DNA of 44,368 bases. It comes from an uncultured Pelagibacteraceae bacterium. GTDB taxonomy: Bacteria > Pseudomonadota > Alphaproteobacteria > Pelagibacterales > Pelagibacteraceae. Shown piece after piece: positions 10,363 through 18,542 of this stretch (positions within the stretch are counted from its first letter, which is position 1; every line of letters starts with the position of its first letter). The position numbers and the translations under genes were made by a program. Below the pieces are notes generated by a model. It made no database searches and was not told where the DNA came from. It saw nothing but the letters and a program-made list of their open reading frames with translations. The stretch is from contig CABXRL010000004.1 in the NCBI GenBank assembly GCA_902514605.1, positions 1 through 44,368 of the forward strand. Reading direction: 5' to 3'.

Positions 10363-10516
10363 TATTCACATAATTTAAAAAAAAGGCAATAAAATGGTAT
10401 GTAAAAATGAAATTAAGCTTAAATCCATAATCCAGTGTGAATATTTTAAATATTGATCTAATATTTAAAATTAACATAGAATGACAATATAATTTAATAA
10501 TTCAAATTTTAAGAAT

Positions 10517-12673
10517 ATGGAAAAGTATAGCAATATATCAAATTTAAAAGTTTCTAAAAAATTAGAAACTTTTGTTCAAAATGAATTACTAGAAAACCTT
10601 GACATCGAACCAAAAGTTTTTTGGAGTAAATTCGATAAAGCTGTACATGAGCTGGCTGAGATTAATTCAAAATTAGTCAAAAAAAGGGATGACCTTCAAA
10701 AAAAAATAGATGATTGGCACAAAAAAAGAAAAGGTGAAAATTTTAATTTAAGCGAATATAAAAAATTTTTAATAGAGATTGATTATTTGGTCGAAGGGAA
10801 AGAAAATTTTAAAATTAAAACTAAAAATTTAGATTCCGAAATATCCAGTATAGCCGGACCTCAACTTGTTGTCCCAATAATGAATGAAAGATACGCACTA
10901 AATGCTGCAAATGCTAGATGGGTAAGCCTTTATGACAGTTTATATGGAACAGATATAATTGAGTCAGAAGAGGGAGGAAGTGAAAGATATGATCCTGCCA
11001 GAGGTCAAGAGGTTATAAAATACGTAAGAAAATTTTTAGATGAACATATTCCAATAGATGGTACCAGTTGGAAAAATATTTCCAATTTAATAGTTAATAA
11101 AGGAAGTTTAATAATATATAAAGATGAGAGTGAATTTAAATTAAAAGATACTGATAAGTTTATTGGTCATAGAGGTGCTAGCAATAAACCATCAGCAATA
11201 ATACTTAAAAATAATAATCTACATATTGAAATTATTATTAACCCTAGAGCTTTTAGTGCTGCTCATGACATTGCTGGAATAAGCGATGTGATAGTAGAAT
11301 CAGCGGTCTCCACTATTTGTGACAACGAAGATAGTGTTGCTGCAGTGGACTCTGAGGACAAAGTAAAGTGTTATAGAAACTGGCTAGGTTTAATGTTAGG
11401 AAATTTAAATGTTAAATTTGAGAAAAATGGAAAAATTTTTGAAAGAAAATTAAATCCCGATAGAAGCTATATTTCTAAGAAGGGTAAAAAACTAAAATTA
11501 CATGGAAGAAGCCTTTTGTTAAACCGAAATGTTGGACATTTAATGACTAACTCATCAATAATCTTAAAGGATGGATCTGAAATACCTGAGGGAATATTGG
11601 ATGCATTTATAACTACAACAGCTTGTATACATGATTTGAAAAAAAGAGGGAATTCAAGAACAGGCTCAATTTATATAGTAAAACCTAAAATGCATGGGCC
11701 AGAAGAAACTGCTTTTACTGATTTAATTTTTACTAAAGTTGAGGAGGTTTTAAATTTAGAAAAATATACCTGTAAAATCGGTATTATGGATGAAGAGAGA
11801 AGGACATCAGCAAATCTTAAAGAGTGTATCAGAACATTAAAAAATAGAGTTTTTTTTATAAATACCGGTTTTTTGGATAGAACTGGTGATGAAATTCACA
11901 CATCAATGGAGGCTGGACCAATGATTAAAAAAGGTGATATGAAACAATCAAAGTGGATTTCTGCTTATGAAAATAACAACGTAGATATTGGAATTGAATG
12001 TGGTTTCTCTGGTGTTGCACAAATAGGAAAAGGTATGTGGGCTATGCCTGATAAAATGTCAGATATGTTAAATCAAAAAATTGATCATCTTAAAGCAGGT
12101 GCAAATTGTGCTTGGGTTCCATCACCTACTGCTGCAGCTCTCCACAGCTTACACTATCATAAGATAGATATTTTCAATGAACAAAAAAAATTAGTAAAAA
12201 GAAAAAAAGCCAGATTAGACGATTTGTTAGCAATTCCAATAGCTGATAGACCAAATTGGTCGATGGATGAGATTAACTCTGAAATTTCTAATTCTGCTCA
12301 AAGTCTTTTAGGTTATGTTGTAAGGTGGATAGATCAAGGTATTGGTTGTTCAAAAGTACCTGATATTAACAATGTAGGATTGATGGAGGATCGAGCTACT
12401 TTAAGAATTTCATCTCAGCATATTGCAAACTGGATATATCACGGTGTAACAACAAAAATGCAGGTAATAGAGATTATGAAACAAATGGCAAAAATCGTTG
12501 ATCAACAGAATATTAATGACTCAAATTACGAAAAAATGAGTGATAATTTTGAAAATTCAATAGCTTTTAAAACAGCATGTGATCTAATTTTTGAAGGTAA
12601 AAAACAACCATCTGGTTATACAGAGCCTTTGTTGCATTTTAATCGTGTAAAAAAAAAATCTAATCAGAACTAG
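10517..12673 (+). CDS. glcB: Malate synthase G
   Basis: Malate synthase G condenses glyoxylate with acetyl-CoA to malate, completing the glyoxylate shunt and glycolate/glycine-derived glyoxylate use. The 718 residues match isoform G (about 720) rather than isoform A (about 530). Recognisable blocks are the KPKMHGPEETAF segment, the Mg/glyoxylate region IGIMDEERRTSANL, INTGFLDRTGDEIHTSMEAGPM and the C-terminal GCSKVPDI...MEDRATLRISSQHIANW block with the catalytic aspartate. It stands alone, divergent from accA. The 154-bp upstream spacer has no glycine-riboswitch-like block. Its 3' end overlaps recR by 14 bp. Confidence 0.97.
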   Translation: MEKYSNISNLKVSKKLETFVQNELLENLDIEPKVFWSKFDKAVHELAEINSKLVKKRDDLQKKIDDWHKKRKGENFNLSEYKKFLIEIDYLVEGKENFKIKTKNLDSEISSIAGPQLVVPIMNERYALNAANARWVSLYDSLYGTDIIESEEGGSERYDPARGQEVIKYVRKFLDEHIPIDGTSWKNISNLIVNKGSLIIYKDESEFKLKDTDKFIGHRGASNKPSAIILKNNNLHIEIIINPRAFSAAHDIAGISDVIVESAVSTICDNEDSVAAVDSEDKVKCYRNWLGLMLGNLNVKFEKNGKIFERKLNPDRSYISKKGKKLKLHGRSLLLNRNVGHLMTNSSIILKDGSEIPEGILDAFITTTACIHDLKKRGNSRTGSIYIVKPKMHGPEETAFTDLIFTKVEEVLNLEKYTCKIGIMDEERRTSANLKECIRTLKNRVFFINTGFLDRTGDEIHTSMEAGPMIKKGDMKQSKWISAYENNNVDIGIECGFSGVAQIGKGMWAMPDKMSDMLNQKIDHLKAGANCAWVPSPTAAALHSLHYHKIDIFNEQKKLVKRKKARLDDLLAIPIADRPNWSMDEINSEISNSAQSLLGYVVRWIDQGIGCSKVPDINNVGLMEDRATLRISSQHIANWIYHGVTTKMQVIEIMKQMAKIVDQQNINDSNYEKMSDNFENSIAFKTACDLIFEGKKQPSGYTEPLLHFNRVKKKSNQN

Positions 12674-13271
12674 AATTTAAATCTGATCTAAACTTAAATG
12701 CTGAATATAAAGTCCCATCATCTAGACTTTCTATTTCTCCACCTACTGGTAGACCTTGGGCTAATATAGTAATTTTTGCATTTGTATCTTTTAGACTATC
12801 TTGAATATAATAGGCGGTAGTTTGTCCCTCTACAGTTGCACTCGTCGCTAAAATTACTTCATCAATTTTCTCTCTATTGACCCTTTCAACCAATGAATTA
12901 ATTAATAACTCTTCTTTCTTATTACCTACAGATGAAATTGTTCCACCTAATATATGAAAATATCCTTTAAAAATATTTGAATTTTCAATAGACCATTTGT
13001 CAGCTATATCCTCTACAACACAAATCTTATTAAATTTTTCTTTTACATTTTCGCAATTTAAACATCCACTAATATTAGATTTTAAAGAGCCACAAGATAA
13101 ACATCTAGTTACATTTTTATAAACTTGTGCAAGAATCTTAGCTAGAGGCTTTACAAGCTCATCCTTCTCATTTATTAATTTAAGAACAATTCTTTTTGCT
13201 GATTTTGGCCCAAGACCCGGTAACTTTGAAATAATTTTAATTAGTTCTTCTATTTCATTTATATTTTGCAT
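12660..13271 (-). CDS. recR: Recombination mediator RecR
   Basis: RecR works with RecO (and RecF) to load RecA on SSB-coated DNA. The 203 residues have the expected order: N-terminal helix-hairpin-helix (LPGLGPKSAKRI, about 17-28), a four-cysteine zinc finger (C57, C60, C70, C73), then a Toprim domain beginning ICVVEDIAD and ending with the LPVGGEIESLDDGTL block. It is the last gene of the ffs-dnaX-ebfC-recR run, 3 bp after ebfC, a conserved bacterial arrangement. The gene is convergent with glcB, with a 14-bp overlap. Confidence 0.97.
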   Translation of the reverse strand: MQNINEIEELIKIISKLPGLGPKSAKRIVLKLINEKDELVKPLAKILAQVYKNVTRCLSCGSLKSNISGCLNCENVKEKFNKICVVEDIADKWSIENSNIFKGYFHILGGTISSVGNKKEELLINSLVERVNREKIDEVILATSATVEGQTTAYYIQDSLKDTNAKITILAQGLPVGGEIESLDDGTLYSAFKFRSDLNSSSD

Positions 13272-13274
13272 TAC

Positions 13275-13592
13275 CTACAGCGGCCACTTAAATCCAGGTA
13301 TATTAAATCCACCTGTTGTCTTAGAAATTTCTTCTGTAGTCTTTAGCTTTAATTCAGCTTTCGCTTTATTATGGGCGGCAACTATCAAGTCTTCAAGAAT
13401 GATTTTATCTCCTTTTAAAATTTCGTCTGAAATTTCAATTTTACACATTTCACCCTCACCATCTAATATTACTTTGACTGAATTAGACCCTGAAATACCC
13501 TCAACTTTAATATTTTTTATTTTTTCTTGGCTTTCTCTCATTTTTGCTTCGAACTCTTTTGCTTTATCGAGTATTTTAGTAAAATCAGCCAT
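13275..13592 (-). CDS. ebfC: YbaB/EbfC family nucleoid-associated protein
   Basis: This small DNA-binding, nucleoid-associated protein (105 residues) is conserved between dnaX and recR. The N-terminal half is a charged helix (MADFTKILDKAKEFEAKM), followed by the beta-rich middle with GSNSVKVILDGEGEMCKIEISDEIL and a C-terminal helix with LIVAAHNKAKAE. This matches the YbaB/EbfC tweezer-shaped dimer. The start codon overlaps the dnaX stop by one base (TAATG), so the two are translationally coupled. Confidence 0.94.
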   Translation of the reverse strand: MADFTKILDKAKEFEAKMRESQEKIKNIKVEGISGSNSVKVILDGEGEMCKIEISDEILKGDKIILEDLIVAAHNKAKAELKLKTTEEISKTTGGFNIPGFKWPL

Positions 13593-15259
13593 TACTCTTC
13601 CTCATCTTTATTTTTAATATTTACTAACTTAATATCATTAAAATTTTTTTTTAGTTCTAAAAATAATTTTGATTTATTAATTTTTTCAATTTCTTCTTTT
13701 TTAAAATTAATTAATTTTTCTTTATACGAAATTTCACCTGCTATCTTACTTAAAGTTATTATCCATCTTTCACCAGTCCAATCATTAAGTTTAGATGTTA
13801 AATCTTTAATAAAGCTTTTATCGAGTTTTTCGTTAAAAGAGATTTCAATTCTGAAATTTTCAAACTTTACTAAATTTACATTGTTTTCTAATTCATATTT
13901 CAACTTAACCTCTTTTTTATCATTACAAATCTTAATTAAACTGCTGAATGAATTAATATTAATTTTTTTCAAACCTTCAGAAAAAGTCTTTAGTTCTTTT
14001 TTTGGCTCTACTTTAGTTGTCTGGGAAATATTCTTTATTTGATTTATGGTTTTGTTTGATTCTGAAAAATTTTCTTTTATATCTTTAGAAGAATCATCCG
14101 TTAAAGTTAAATCTTTATTTTTAAAATTACTCTCAAAACTTCCATTTTTTTTAACCCCTCCTAAGTAAATTAATCTTAACAAAAACATTTCGATTGATAA
14201 ATTCTGATTCGAAACAATATCTAATTCAGTCATAATTTTAATAGTAAACTGCCAAAATAATATTAATGTTTTGTTATCAAGATTACCCGATATCCTTTTA
14301 ATTTCATCATACTCAGTATCATTAAGGGAAAAGCTCGATCCTTCAAGGTTAAGTGAATTTATATTTTTAAAATAATATAATAACTCAAGAAAATCATTTA
14401 TGAATACTTTTGGATCAATGCCACGATCATAAATTTTTCTATAAAGCTCTAAAGTCTTAGACTCATTTCCTTCTAAAATAACTGTAAATAAATCGATTAA
14501 TTGAGCTTTATCAAAAAAACCAAAGATTTTTTGAACTTTTGATAAAGTTAATTCTTCATTTTCTTTGACTGACAATAGTCCCCTATCTAATAAAGATAAA
14601 GCATCTCTAACTGAACCTTCTGAAATTTTGACAATCAATTTTAAAGCTTCATCTGAAACATTTCCATCTTCTTTTAAAGATGTTTTTTTTAAAAAATCAA
14701 ATAGTTCAGTTGACTTTATTCTTGATAAATCAAATCTTTGACATCTAGAAACAACTGTAACTGGTATCTTTTTGATTTCTGTAGTAGCAAATATAAATTT
14801 TAAGTATGAAGGTGGTTCCTCTAAAGTTTTTAATAGAGCATTAAATGCTTGCTTACTTAACATATGTACTTCGTCAATTATGAATATTTTATACTTAGCG
14901 GATGTTGGTCCATACCTAGAAAATTCGATCAAGTCTCTAACATCATCTACTCCAGTTTTACTTGCGGCGTCCATCTCTAAAACATCAATATGATTTGAAT
15001 TAGATATTGATTTGCAATTTTCACACAAATTTTCTTCACAAGGATCGCCTTTTACATTTAAACAATTTAACGATTTTGCAACAATTCTAGCAATAGTGGT
15101 TTTTCCAACTCCTCTAATGCCAGTAAACAAATAAGCATTTGGGGCTTTATCAATTTTAATTGAATTTATAATTGTCTCTGCAATAGTCTTTTGACCAATC
15201 AAATCTTTAAAAGTTTGAGGTCTATATTTTAATGCTAAAACTTTACTATTCTTATTCAT
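13592..15259 (-). CDS. dnaX: DNA polymerase III subunits tau (and possibly gamma)
   Basis: DnaX is the ATPase of the clamp loader; full-length tau also holds polymerase cores and the helicase. The 555 residues show Walker A GIRGVGKTT (47-54), zinc cysteines C66/C74/C79/C82, Walker B IIDEVHML (from 128) and the SRC motif about residue 168. Domain III ends near residue 368, after which the sequence becomes low-complexity and charged, as in tau domains IV-V. Exactly at that boundary is AGGAGGGG followed by A8, a candidate frameshift site (separate entry). The ATG lies about 10 nt after the SRP RNA and has no Shine-Dalgarno. Confidence 0.97.
   Translation of the reverse strand: MNKNSKVLALKYRPQTFKDLIGQKTIAETIINSIKIDKAPNAYLFTGIRGVGKTTIARIVAKSLNCLNVKGDPCEENLCENCKSISNSNHIDVLEMDAASKTGVDDVRDLIEFSRYGPTSAKYKIFIIDEVHMLSKQAFNALLKTLEEPPSYLKFIFATTEIKKIPVTVVSRCQRFDLSRIKSTELFDFLKKTSLKEDGNVSDEALKLIVKISEGSVRDALSLLDRGLLSVKENEELTLSKVQKIFGFFDKAQLIDLFTVILEGNESKTLELYRKIYDRGIDPKVFINDFLELLYYFKNINSLNLEGSSFSLNDTEYDEIKRISGNLDNKTLILFWQFTIKIMTELDIVSNQNLSIEMFLLRLIYLGGVKKNGSFESNFKNKDLTLTDDSSKDIKENFSESNKTINQIKNISQTTKVEPKKELKTFSEGLKKININSFSSLIKICNDKKEVKLKYELENNVNLVKFENFRIEISFNEKLDKSFIKDLTSKLNDWTGERWIITLSKIAGEISYKEKLINFKKEEIEKINKSKLFLELKKNFNDIKLVNIKNKDEEE
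14141..14164 (-). promoter_or_regulatory. Candidate programmed -1 frameshift / slippage site in dnaX
   Basis: On the coding strand AGGAGG (14162-14157), a strong Shine-Dalgarno-like element in the middle of the gene, is followed after 6 nt by the in-frame heptamer A AAA AAT (codons 370-372, inside A8 at 14152-14145). A -1 shift reads only a few more codons (Trp, Lys, Phe) and stops at TGA. The product would be about 375 residues, ending after domain III like gamma of E. coli, which is made by an SD-stimulated -1 shift at A AAA AAG. I see no convincing downstream stem-loop. Transcriptional slippage on A8, as reported for Thermus dnaX, is an alternative. Confidence 0.55.
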
Positions 15260-15266
15260 ACTTTTT

Positions 15267-15353
15267 AGAGGAGACTAGAACCTGAATAACTGTCTCTACG
15301 ATTGCTTCGGTTAAGATCTGGTCGGGTTCAAGCAGCATCCACCCCTAGCCTCC
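15267..15353 (-). ncRNA. ffs: Signal recognition particle RNA (small bacterial type)
   Basis: The reverse strand reads GGAGGCTAGGGGTGGATGC, then TTGAACCCGACCAGATC, then TTAACCGAAGCAATCGTAG, and ends CTAGTCTCC. This matches the alphaproteobacterial SRP RNA pattern (CTAGG.GGTGGATGC..TGAACCCGGTCAG....GAAGCAGCCGTA). The ends pair as GGAGGCTAG/CTAGTCTCC with one G-U pair. On the opposite strand that pair would be an A-C mismatch, which fixes the orientation. The conserved symmetric loop bases (CAG, GAAGCA) are kept, but the apical GGAA tetraloop is replaced. The gene sits directly upstream of dnaX, a common alphaproteobacterial position. It binds Ffh for co-translational membrane targeting. Confidence 0.9.
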
Positions 15354-15359
15354 AGAACT

Positions 15360-15389
15360 ATTATAGCAGTAATAATTTCAGTTCCACAA
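15360..15389 (-). promoter_or_regulatory. Promoter of SRP RNA (and probably dnaX-ebfC-recR)
   Basis: A perfect TATAAT (15365-15360 on the reverse strand) lies 6 nt before the inferred SRP RNA 5' end at G15353. A partial -35, TTGTGG, lies about 18 bp upstream (15389-15384). The spacing to the RNA start supports a sigma-70-type promoter. No other promoter room exists before dnaX, so the same transcript probably continues into the protein genes. Confidence 0.65.
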
Positions 15390-15403
15390 GAAAAGTTTAA
15401 AAT

Positions 15404-16234
15404 TTATTTTTCCCTCAATTTGTCAGCTTCAAAAACACCTAGAACGTGAAAATCTTGACAATGTAAACCCAATTCTTCCAAAGATTTTTGAACTTTAATA
15501 TCTTCAATGTGTCCATCTAGATCACACAAGAAAAAAAACGAGTCGAAAGAGTTTTTTTCAGGATAACTTTGTAATTTTGTTAAATTAACTCCGTTAATTG
15601 CGAACCCACCTAAGGATTGGTAAAGTGCAGCAGGTTTACTTTTTAATTTAAACAAAAAAGATGTAATATATTTTTTTTTGCCGTACTCTGGTTGAGAAAC
15701 GTTTTTTCCCATCACCAAAAATCTTGTTAAATTTCCATTTTCATTTTCTATATTGTTTTTTAATATTTCTAAATTGTAAGTTTTTGCACTTAATGAGGAG
15801 GCTATTGCTGCTTTTGTTCTATCTTTACTTGTTGCTACCATCTCTGCTGAACCGGCAGTATCTGCCCTTACATGCTCAGTCAGTTTATTAGACTTTATGA
15901 ATTTCGAACATTGAGACAATGCTTGGCCATGCGAATATACATTTTTAATCTCTGGCAGTTTTGCTCCTTTAAGGCCTAATAAATTATGTTCAATTTTTTG
16001 AAAGTACTCAGAATAAATATTAAGTCTATATTTAAATATAAGGTACTCAATTCCAATATTTCCTGTAATCCGATTTGACTCAGGTATTATTATTTTAGAA
16101 TCGGAGTCTTTTGATGCTTTTAAGAAACACTCGTCAAATGTTTTACATGGAATAATTTCTGCATTGGGCTCTATAGATAAAGCTGCTAAGTGAGAATATG
16201 CTCCATATGTCCCTTGAAAGAAAATTTTACTCAT
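15404..16234 (-). CDS. pheA: Prephenate dehydratase
   Basis: PheA converts prephenate to phenylpyruvate in phenylalanine synthesis. The 276 residues form a monofunctional enzyme without the chorismate mutase domain of E. coli PheA. The N-terminal FFQGTYGAYSHLAA block, the central DTAGSAEMVATSKDRTKAAIASS block (catalytic T-x-S-type region) and a C-terminal ACT domain (KPAALYQSLGGFAINGVNLTKLQSYP, ending with LGVF) are all visible. The ACT domain normally gives phenylalanine feedback. The ATG overlaps the kdsB stop as ATGA. The cycM-kdsB-pheA neighbourhood is typical of Alphaproteobacteria. Confidence 0.96.
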   Translation of the reverse strand: MSKIFFQGTYGAYSHLAALSIEPNAEIIPCKTFDECFLKASKDSDSKIIIPESNRITGNIGIEYLIFKYRLNIYSEYFQKIEHNLLGLKGAKLPEIKNVYSHGQALSQCSKFIKSNKLTEHVRADTAGSAEMVATSKDRTKAAIASSLSAKTYNLEILKNNIENENGNLTRFLVMGKNVSQPEYGKKKYITSFLFKLKSKPAALYQSLGGFAINGVNLTKLQSYPEKNSFDSFFFLCDLDGHIEDIKVQKSLEELGLHCQDFHVLGVFEADKLREK

Positions 16235-16968
16235 TTTGATTTATATTCCATAATTTTTTTTATAGCCAGAAAATCCTCCTCTGTATCTACGCCAATAGGT
16301 GAAGTTTTTGCCAGAGCAACATTGATCTTGATATTATTTTCTAATGCTCTGTATTGTTCAAGTTTATATTTTTGCTCATTTGAGGATTGTTCATATGAAA
16401 CAAAGTTTTTAAGAGTTTCTTTTTGATAACAATATATACCTAAATGTTGATAAATTTTTTTATTTTGATCTGATATTTTTCTAGAAAAGTTAATTGCTTC
16501 AGGAAAATTTTTGTTAGTCAATTCCTCTTTTGTTGTGACCTTAACAACACTTTCCTTTTCATATAATTTTTTATCTAAAATTGCTGAAGCGAGAGTGCCT
16601 AAATTAGTACTATTTTCGATCATTTGGTTATTTAAATTTTTTATATCATCTATATTAATCAAGGGTTCGTCTCCCTGAAGATTCATCACTAAATCAATTT
16701 TTGAATTATCAAATTTTACCAATGCTTCATAAATTCTATCAGTTCCAGTTTTATGACAATTCTTAGTCATGATTGCTTGACCACCATTTTTCTTTACGTC
16801 ATCAACAATTTCTTGATCCTCAGCTGCAACTATTACCTCTCCAATATTTGCTTCTTCAGCTTTCTTAAAAACGTGTGAAATAATCGATAAACCATTGACT
16901 TTAAGCAAAGGTTTACCCGGTAATCTAGTAGCTGACAATCTAGATGGAATTATGACTAAGGTTTTCAT
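16231..16968 (-). CDS. kdsB: 3-deoxy-manno-octulosonate cytidylyltransferase
   Basis: KdsB activates Kdo as CMP-Kdo for lipopolysaccharide core synthesis. I chose the ATG at 16968, giving 245 residues that begin MKTLVIIPSRLSATRLPGKPLL, the canonical nucleotidyltransferase start. The frame stays open upstream to 17034, but those 22 residues do not look like family sequence. The LQGDEPLI motif (metal and CTP binding) and the HLGIYCYQKE block are present. It is coupled to pheA by an ATGA overlap and divergent from cycM. kdsD, which makes the Kdo precursor, lies at 21974. Confidence 0.95.
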   Translation of the reverse strand: MKTLVIIPSRLSATRLPGKPLLKVNGLSIISHVFKKAEEANIGEVIVAAEDQEIVDDVKKNGGQAIMTKNCHKTGTDRIYEALVKFDNSKIDLVMNLQGDEPLINIDDIKNLNNQMIENSTNLGTLASAILDKKLYEKESVVKVTTKEELTNKNFPEAINFSRKISDQNKKIYQHLGIYCYQKETLKNFVSYEQSSNEQKYKLEQYRALENNIKINVALAKTSPIGVDTEEDFLAIKKIMEYKSK

Positions 16969-17077
16969 TGGTCTTTTTGTTTTTTCATTAGAATATAAAC
17001 AGAGGCAAAAATGTACATCAAAATATGTAAGCAATTTTATAGTTATAGTGCTATACGTTCAAAATATTTTTTTAAAA

Positions 17078-17620
17078 ATGGACTCTTTTGAATTAAATAA
17101 AATAATAGCCGCTGTATTAATGGTCGCTTTACTTGTGATTGGTATCGGAAAGCTATCAGATATAATTTTTTATGTCGAAAAACCTAAAACACCAGGTTAT
17201 TCTGTGGACATGGAACAAGCTGTTGTGGCTAACACTCAAGCTAATTCTGAGGAAGCTATGGAAAAAATTGATATGGCTGCTTTAATGGCTTTAGGAGATC
17301 TTGCAACCGGGGAAAAGGTATTTAAAAAGTGTGCAGCTTGCCATTCAATTGTAAAAGGAGGCAAAAACAATATCGGGCCAGCTCTTTATAATGTTGTAGG
17401 AAGACAGGTTGGAGCTGTAAGTGATTACAAATATTCCAAGGCTCTCTCTAAACATGGTAAAGAGTGGAGCTTTGAAGAATTAAATGGTTATTTAATAAAA
17501 CCAGCTAAGTGGATTAAAGGAACCAAGATGGCTTTCGCTGGTTTAAGAAAAGAGAAAGATCGAGCATCAGTAATTTTATACTTGAATGAAAATACAGATA
17601 ACCCTCTACCACTACCTTAG
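17078..17620 (+). CDS. cycM: Membrane-anchored class I cytochrome c (CycM/c552-type)
   Basis: This single-haem cytochrome c is held in the inner membrane by an uncleaved N-terminal helix (about residues 9-32) and probably carries electrons from the bc1 complex to the terminal oxidase. The haem motif is CAACH at 85-89 and the distal methionine is M151 in KGTKMAFAGL. The ATG at 17078 was chosen because it gives the membrane helix at once; the upstream open frame overlaps kdsB and looks non-coding. Its 180 residues match CycM-type proteins of Alphaproteobacteria. The 3' end overlaps argF by 9 bp. Confidence 0.92.
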   Translation: MDSFELNKIIAAVLMVALLVIGIGKLSDIIFYVEKPKTPGYSVDMEQAVVANTQANSEEAMEKIDMAALMALGDLATGEKVFKKCAACHSIVKGGKNNIGPALYNVVGRQVGAVSDYKYSKALSKHGKEWSFEELNGYLIKPAKWIKGTKMAFAGLRKEKDRASVILYLNENTDNPLPLP

Positions 17621-18541
17621 TTTCCCAAAGCAATAAAGCAATATAGATTTTTGTACATGAACTCTGTTAGCAGCTTGTTGCCATACTTTTGATCTTTTAC
17701 TCAAAAAAACTTTTTCGTCTACTTCTCCACCTCTAGGTAAACAATGAAGAAAAATGCAATCTTTTTTAGCATAACCCATTAATTTTTCAGTAATTTTAAA
17801 CTTCTTAAAATGATTTAACTTTTTCTTCTTATTAACTTTATCATTCATCGAGATTACCTTATCTGAAAAAATGACATCAGCATTTTTTACAGCTTTTTTA
17901 GGATCAGTGTAAATTGAAATTTTATTAGTGTTACTTTTTATATAACTCAAAATTTTTTTATTTGGTTGATAATTCTGAGGACAACCAATATTTAATTTAA
18001 ACGAAAACTTAATAGATGCTGCTATTAAAGAATTTAAAACATTGTTAGAGTCGCCTATCCAAGAAATATTCAGTTTTGTTATCGGTTTTTTTTTTATCTC
18101 TTCAACTGTAAACACATCTGACAAAATTTGTGTTGGATGAGAAGACGGACTTAAACCATTTATAATAGGTATAGATAAAAATTTTCTAAATTCTTCGAGT
18201 TTGTTATCATCATCTGTTCTTAACATGAATGCGTTTCCAAAATTAGATAGTATTTTAGCAGTGTCTTTAATACTTTCCCCTCCTTTAGATAAATGTAACT
18301 CATCTGGTCTAAGTGTTAATGTGCTTCCACCTAATTGTTTAATGGCTAAATAAAAACTTAACCTTGTTCTAAGACTGGACTTTTCAAACATTTGAATTAA
18401 CAATTTATCTTTTAAAGGTTCTTTCTTATCTATTTTAAGATTACTCAAATTTTTTCTTGCTGCTTTTCTTTTCTTTGCATCAGTTATGATTTTTCTGAGA
18501 TCCTTTGGCGGTATATCTTTCAAATTTATAAAATGCTTCAT
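17612..18541 (-). CDS. argF: Ornithine carbamoyltransferase
   Basis: ArgF makes citrulline from ornithine and carbamoyl phosphate. With the ATG at 18541 it has 309 residues and begins one base after the argD stop; an upstream ATG at 18559 would overlap argD and adds only six residues. The carbamoyl-phosphate loop reads FEKSSLRTRLSF instead of the usual FEKPSTRTR, keeping the key S, R, T and R. The ornithine loop is HCLPRGGEVDEKVF, shorter than the common HCLPAHRGEEV form. The HPTQ motif (SHPTQILSD) is intact. It is in an operon with argD. Confidence 0.95.
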   Translation of the reverse strand: MKHFINLKDIPPKDLRKIITDAKKRKAARKNLSNLKIDKKEPLKDKLLIQMFEKSSLRTRLSFYLAIKQLGGSTLTLRPDELHLSKGGESIKDTAKILSNFGNAFMLRTDDDNKLEEFRKFLSIPIINGLSPSSHPTQILSDVFTVEEIKKKPITKLNISWIGDSNNVLNSLIAASIKFSFKLNIGCPQNYQPNKKILSYIKSNTNKISIYTDPKKAVKNADVIFSDKVISMNDKVNKKKKLNHFKKFKITEKLMGYAKKDCIFLHCLPRGGEVDEKVFLSKRSKVWQQAANRVHVQKSILLYCFGKLR

Positions 18542-18542
18542 C

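Noticed and set aside
10380..10460. 20-codon frame upstream of glcB
   Set aside because: It has no ribosome site, no recognisable composition and a length expected by chance.
13399..14042. Long plus-strand open frames opposite ebfC and dnaX
   Set aside because: They are Phe/Ser/Leu-rich antisense shadows of lysine- and asparagine-rich genes with no ribosome site or family resemblance.
15301..15350. SRP-RNA-like GGTCGGG...AAGCAGC on the plus strand
   Set aside because: It resembles the SRP core at first sight, but the terminal stem pairs properly (G-U) only on the minus strand, the alphaproteobacterial consensus aligns along the minus strand, and the TATAAT and dnaX context also fit minus.
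16969..17034. Longer kdsB frame
   Set aside because: The 22 additional residues do not resemble the family, and KdsB starts at MKTLVIIPSR.
16895..17077. Longer cycM frame
   Set aside because: The extra 61 codons overlap kdsB and its promoter space; ATG17078 gives an immediate membrane anchor as in CycM proteins.
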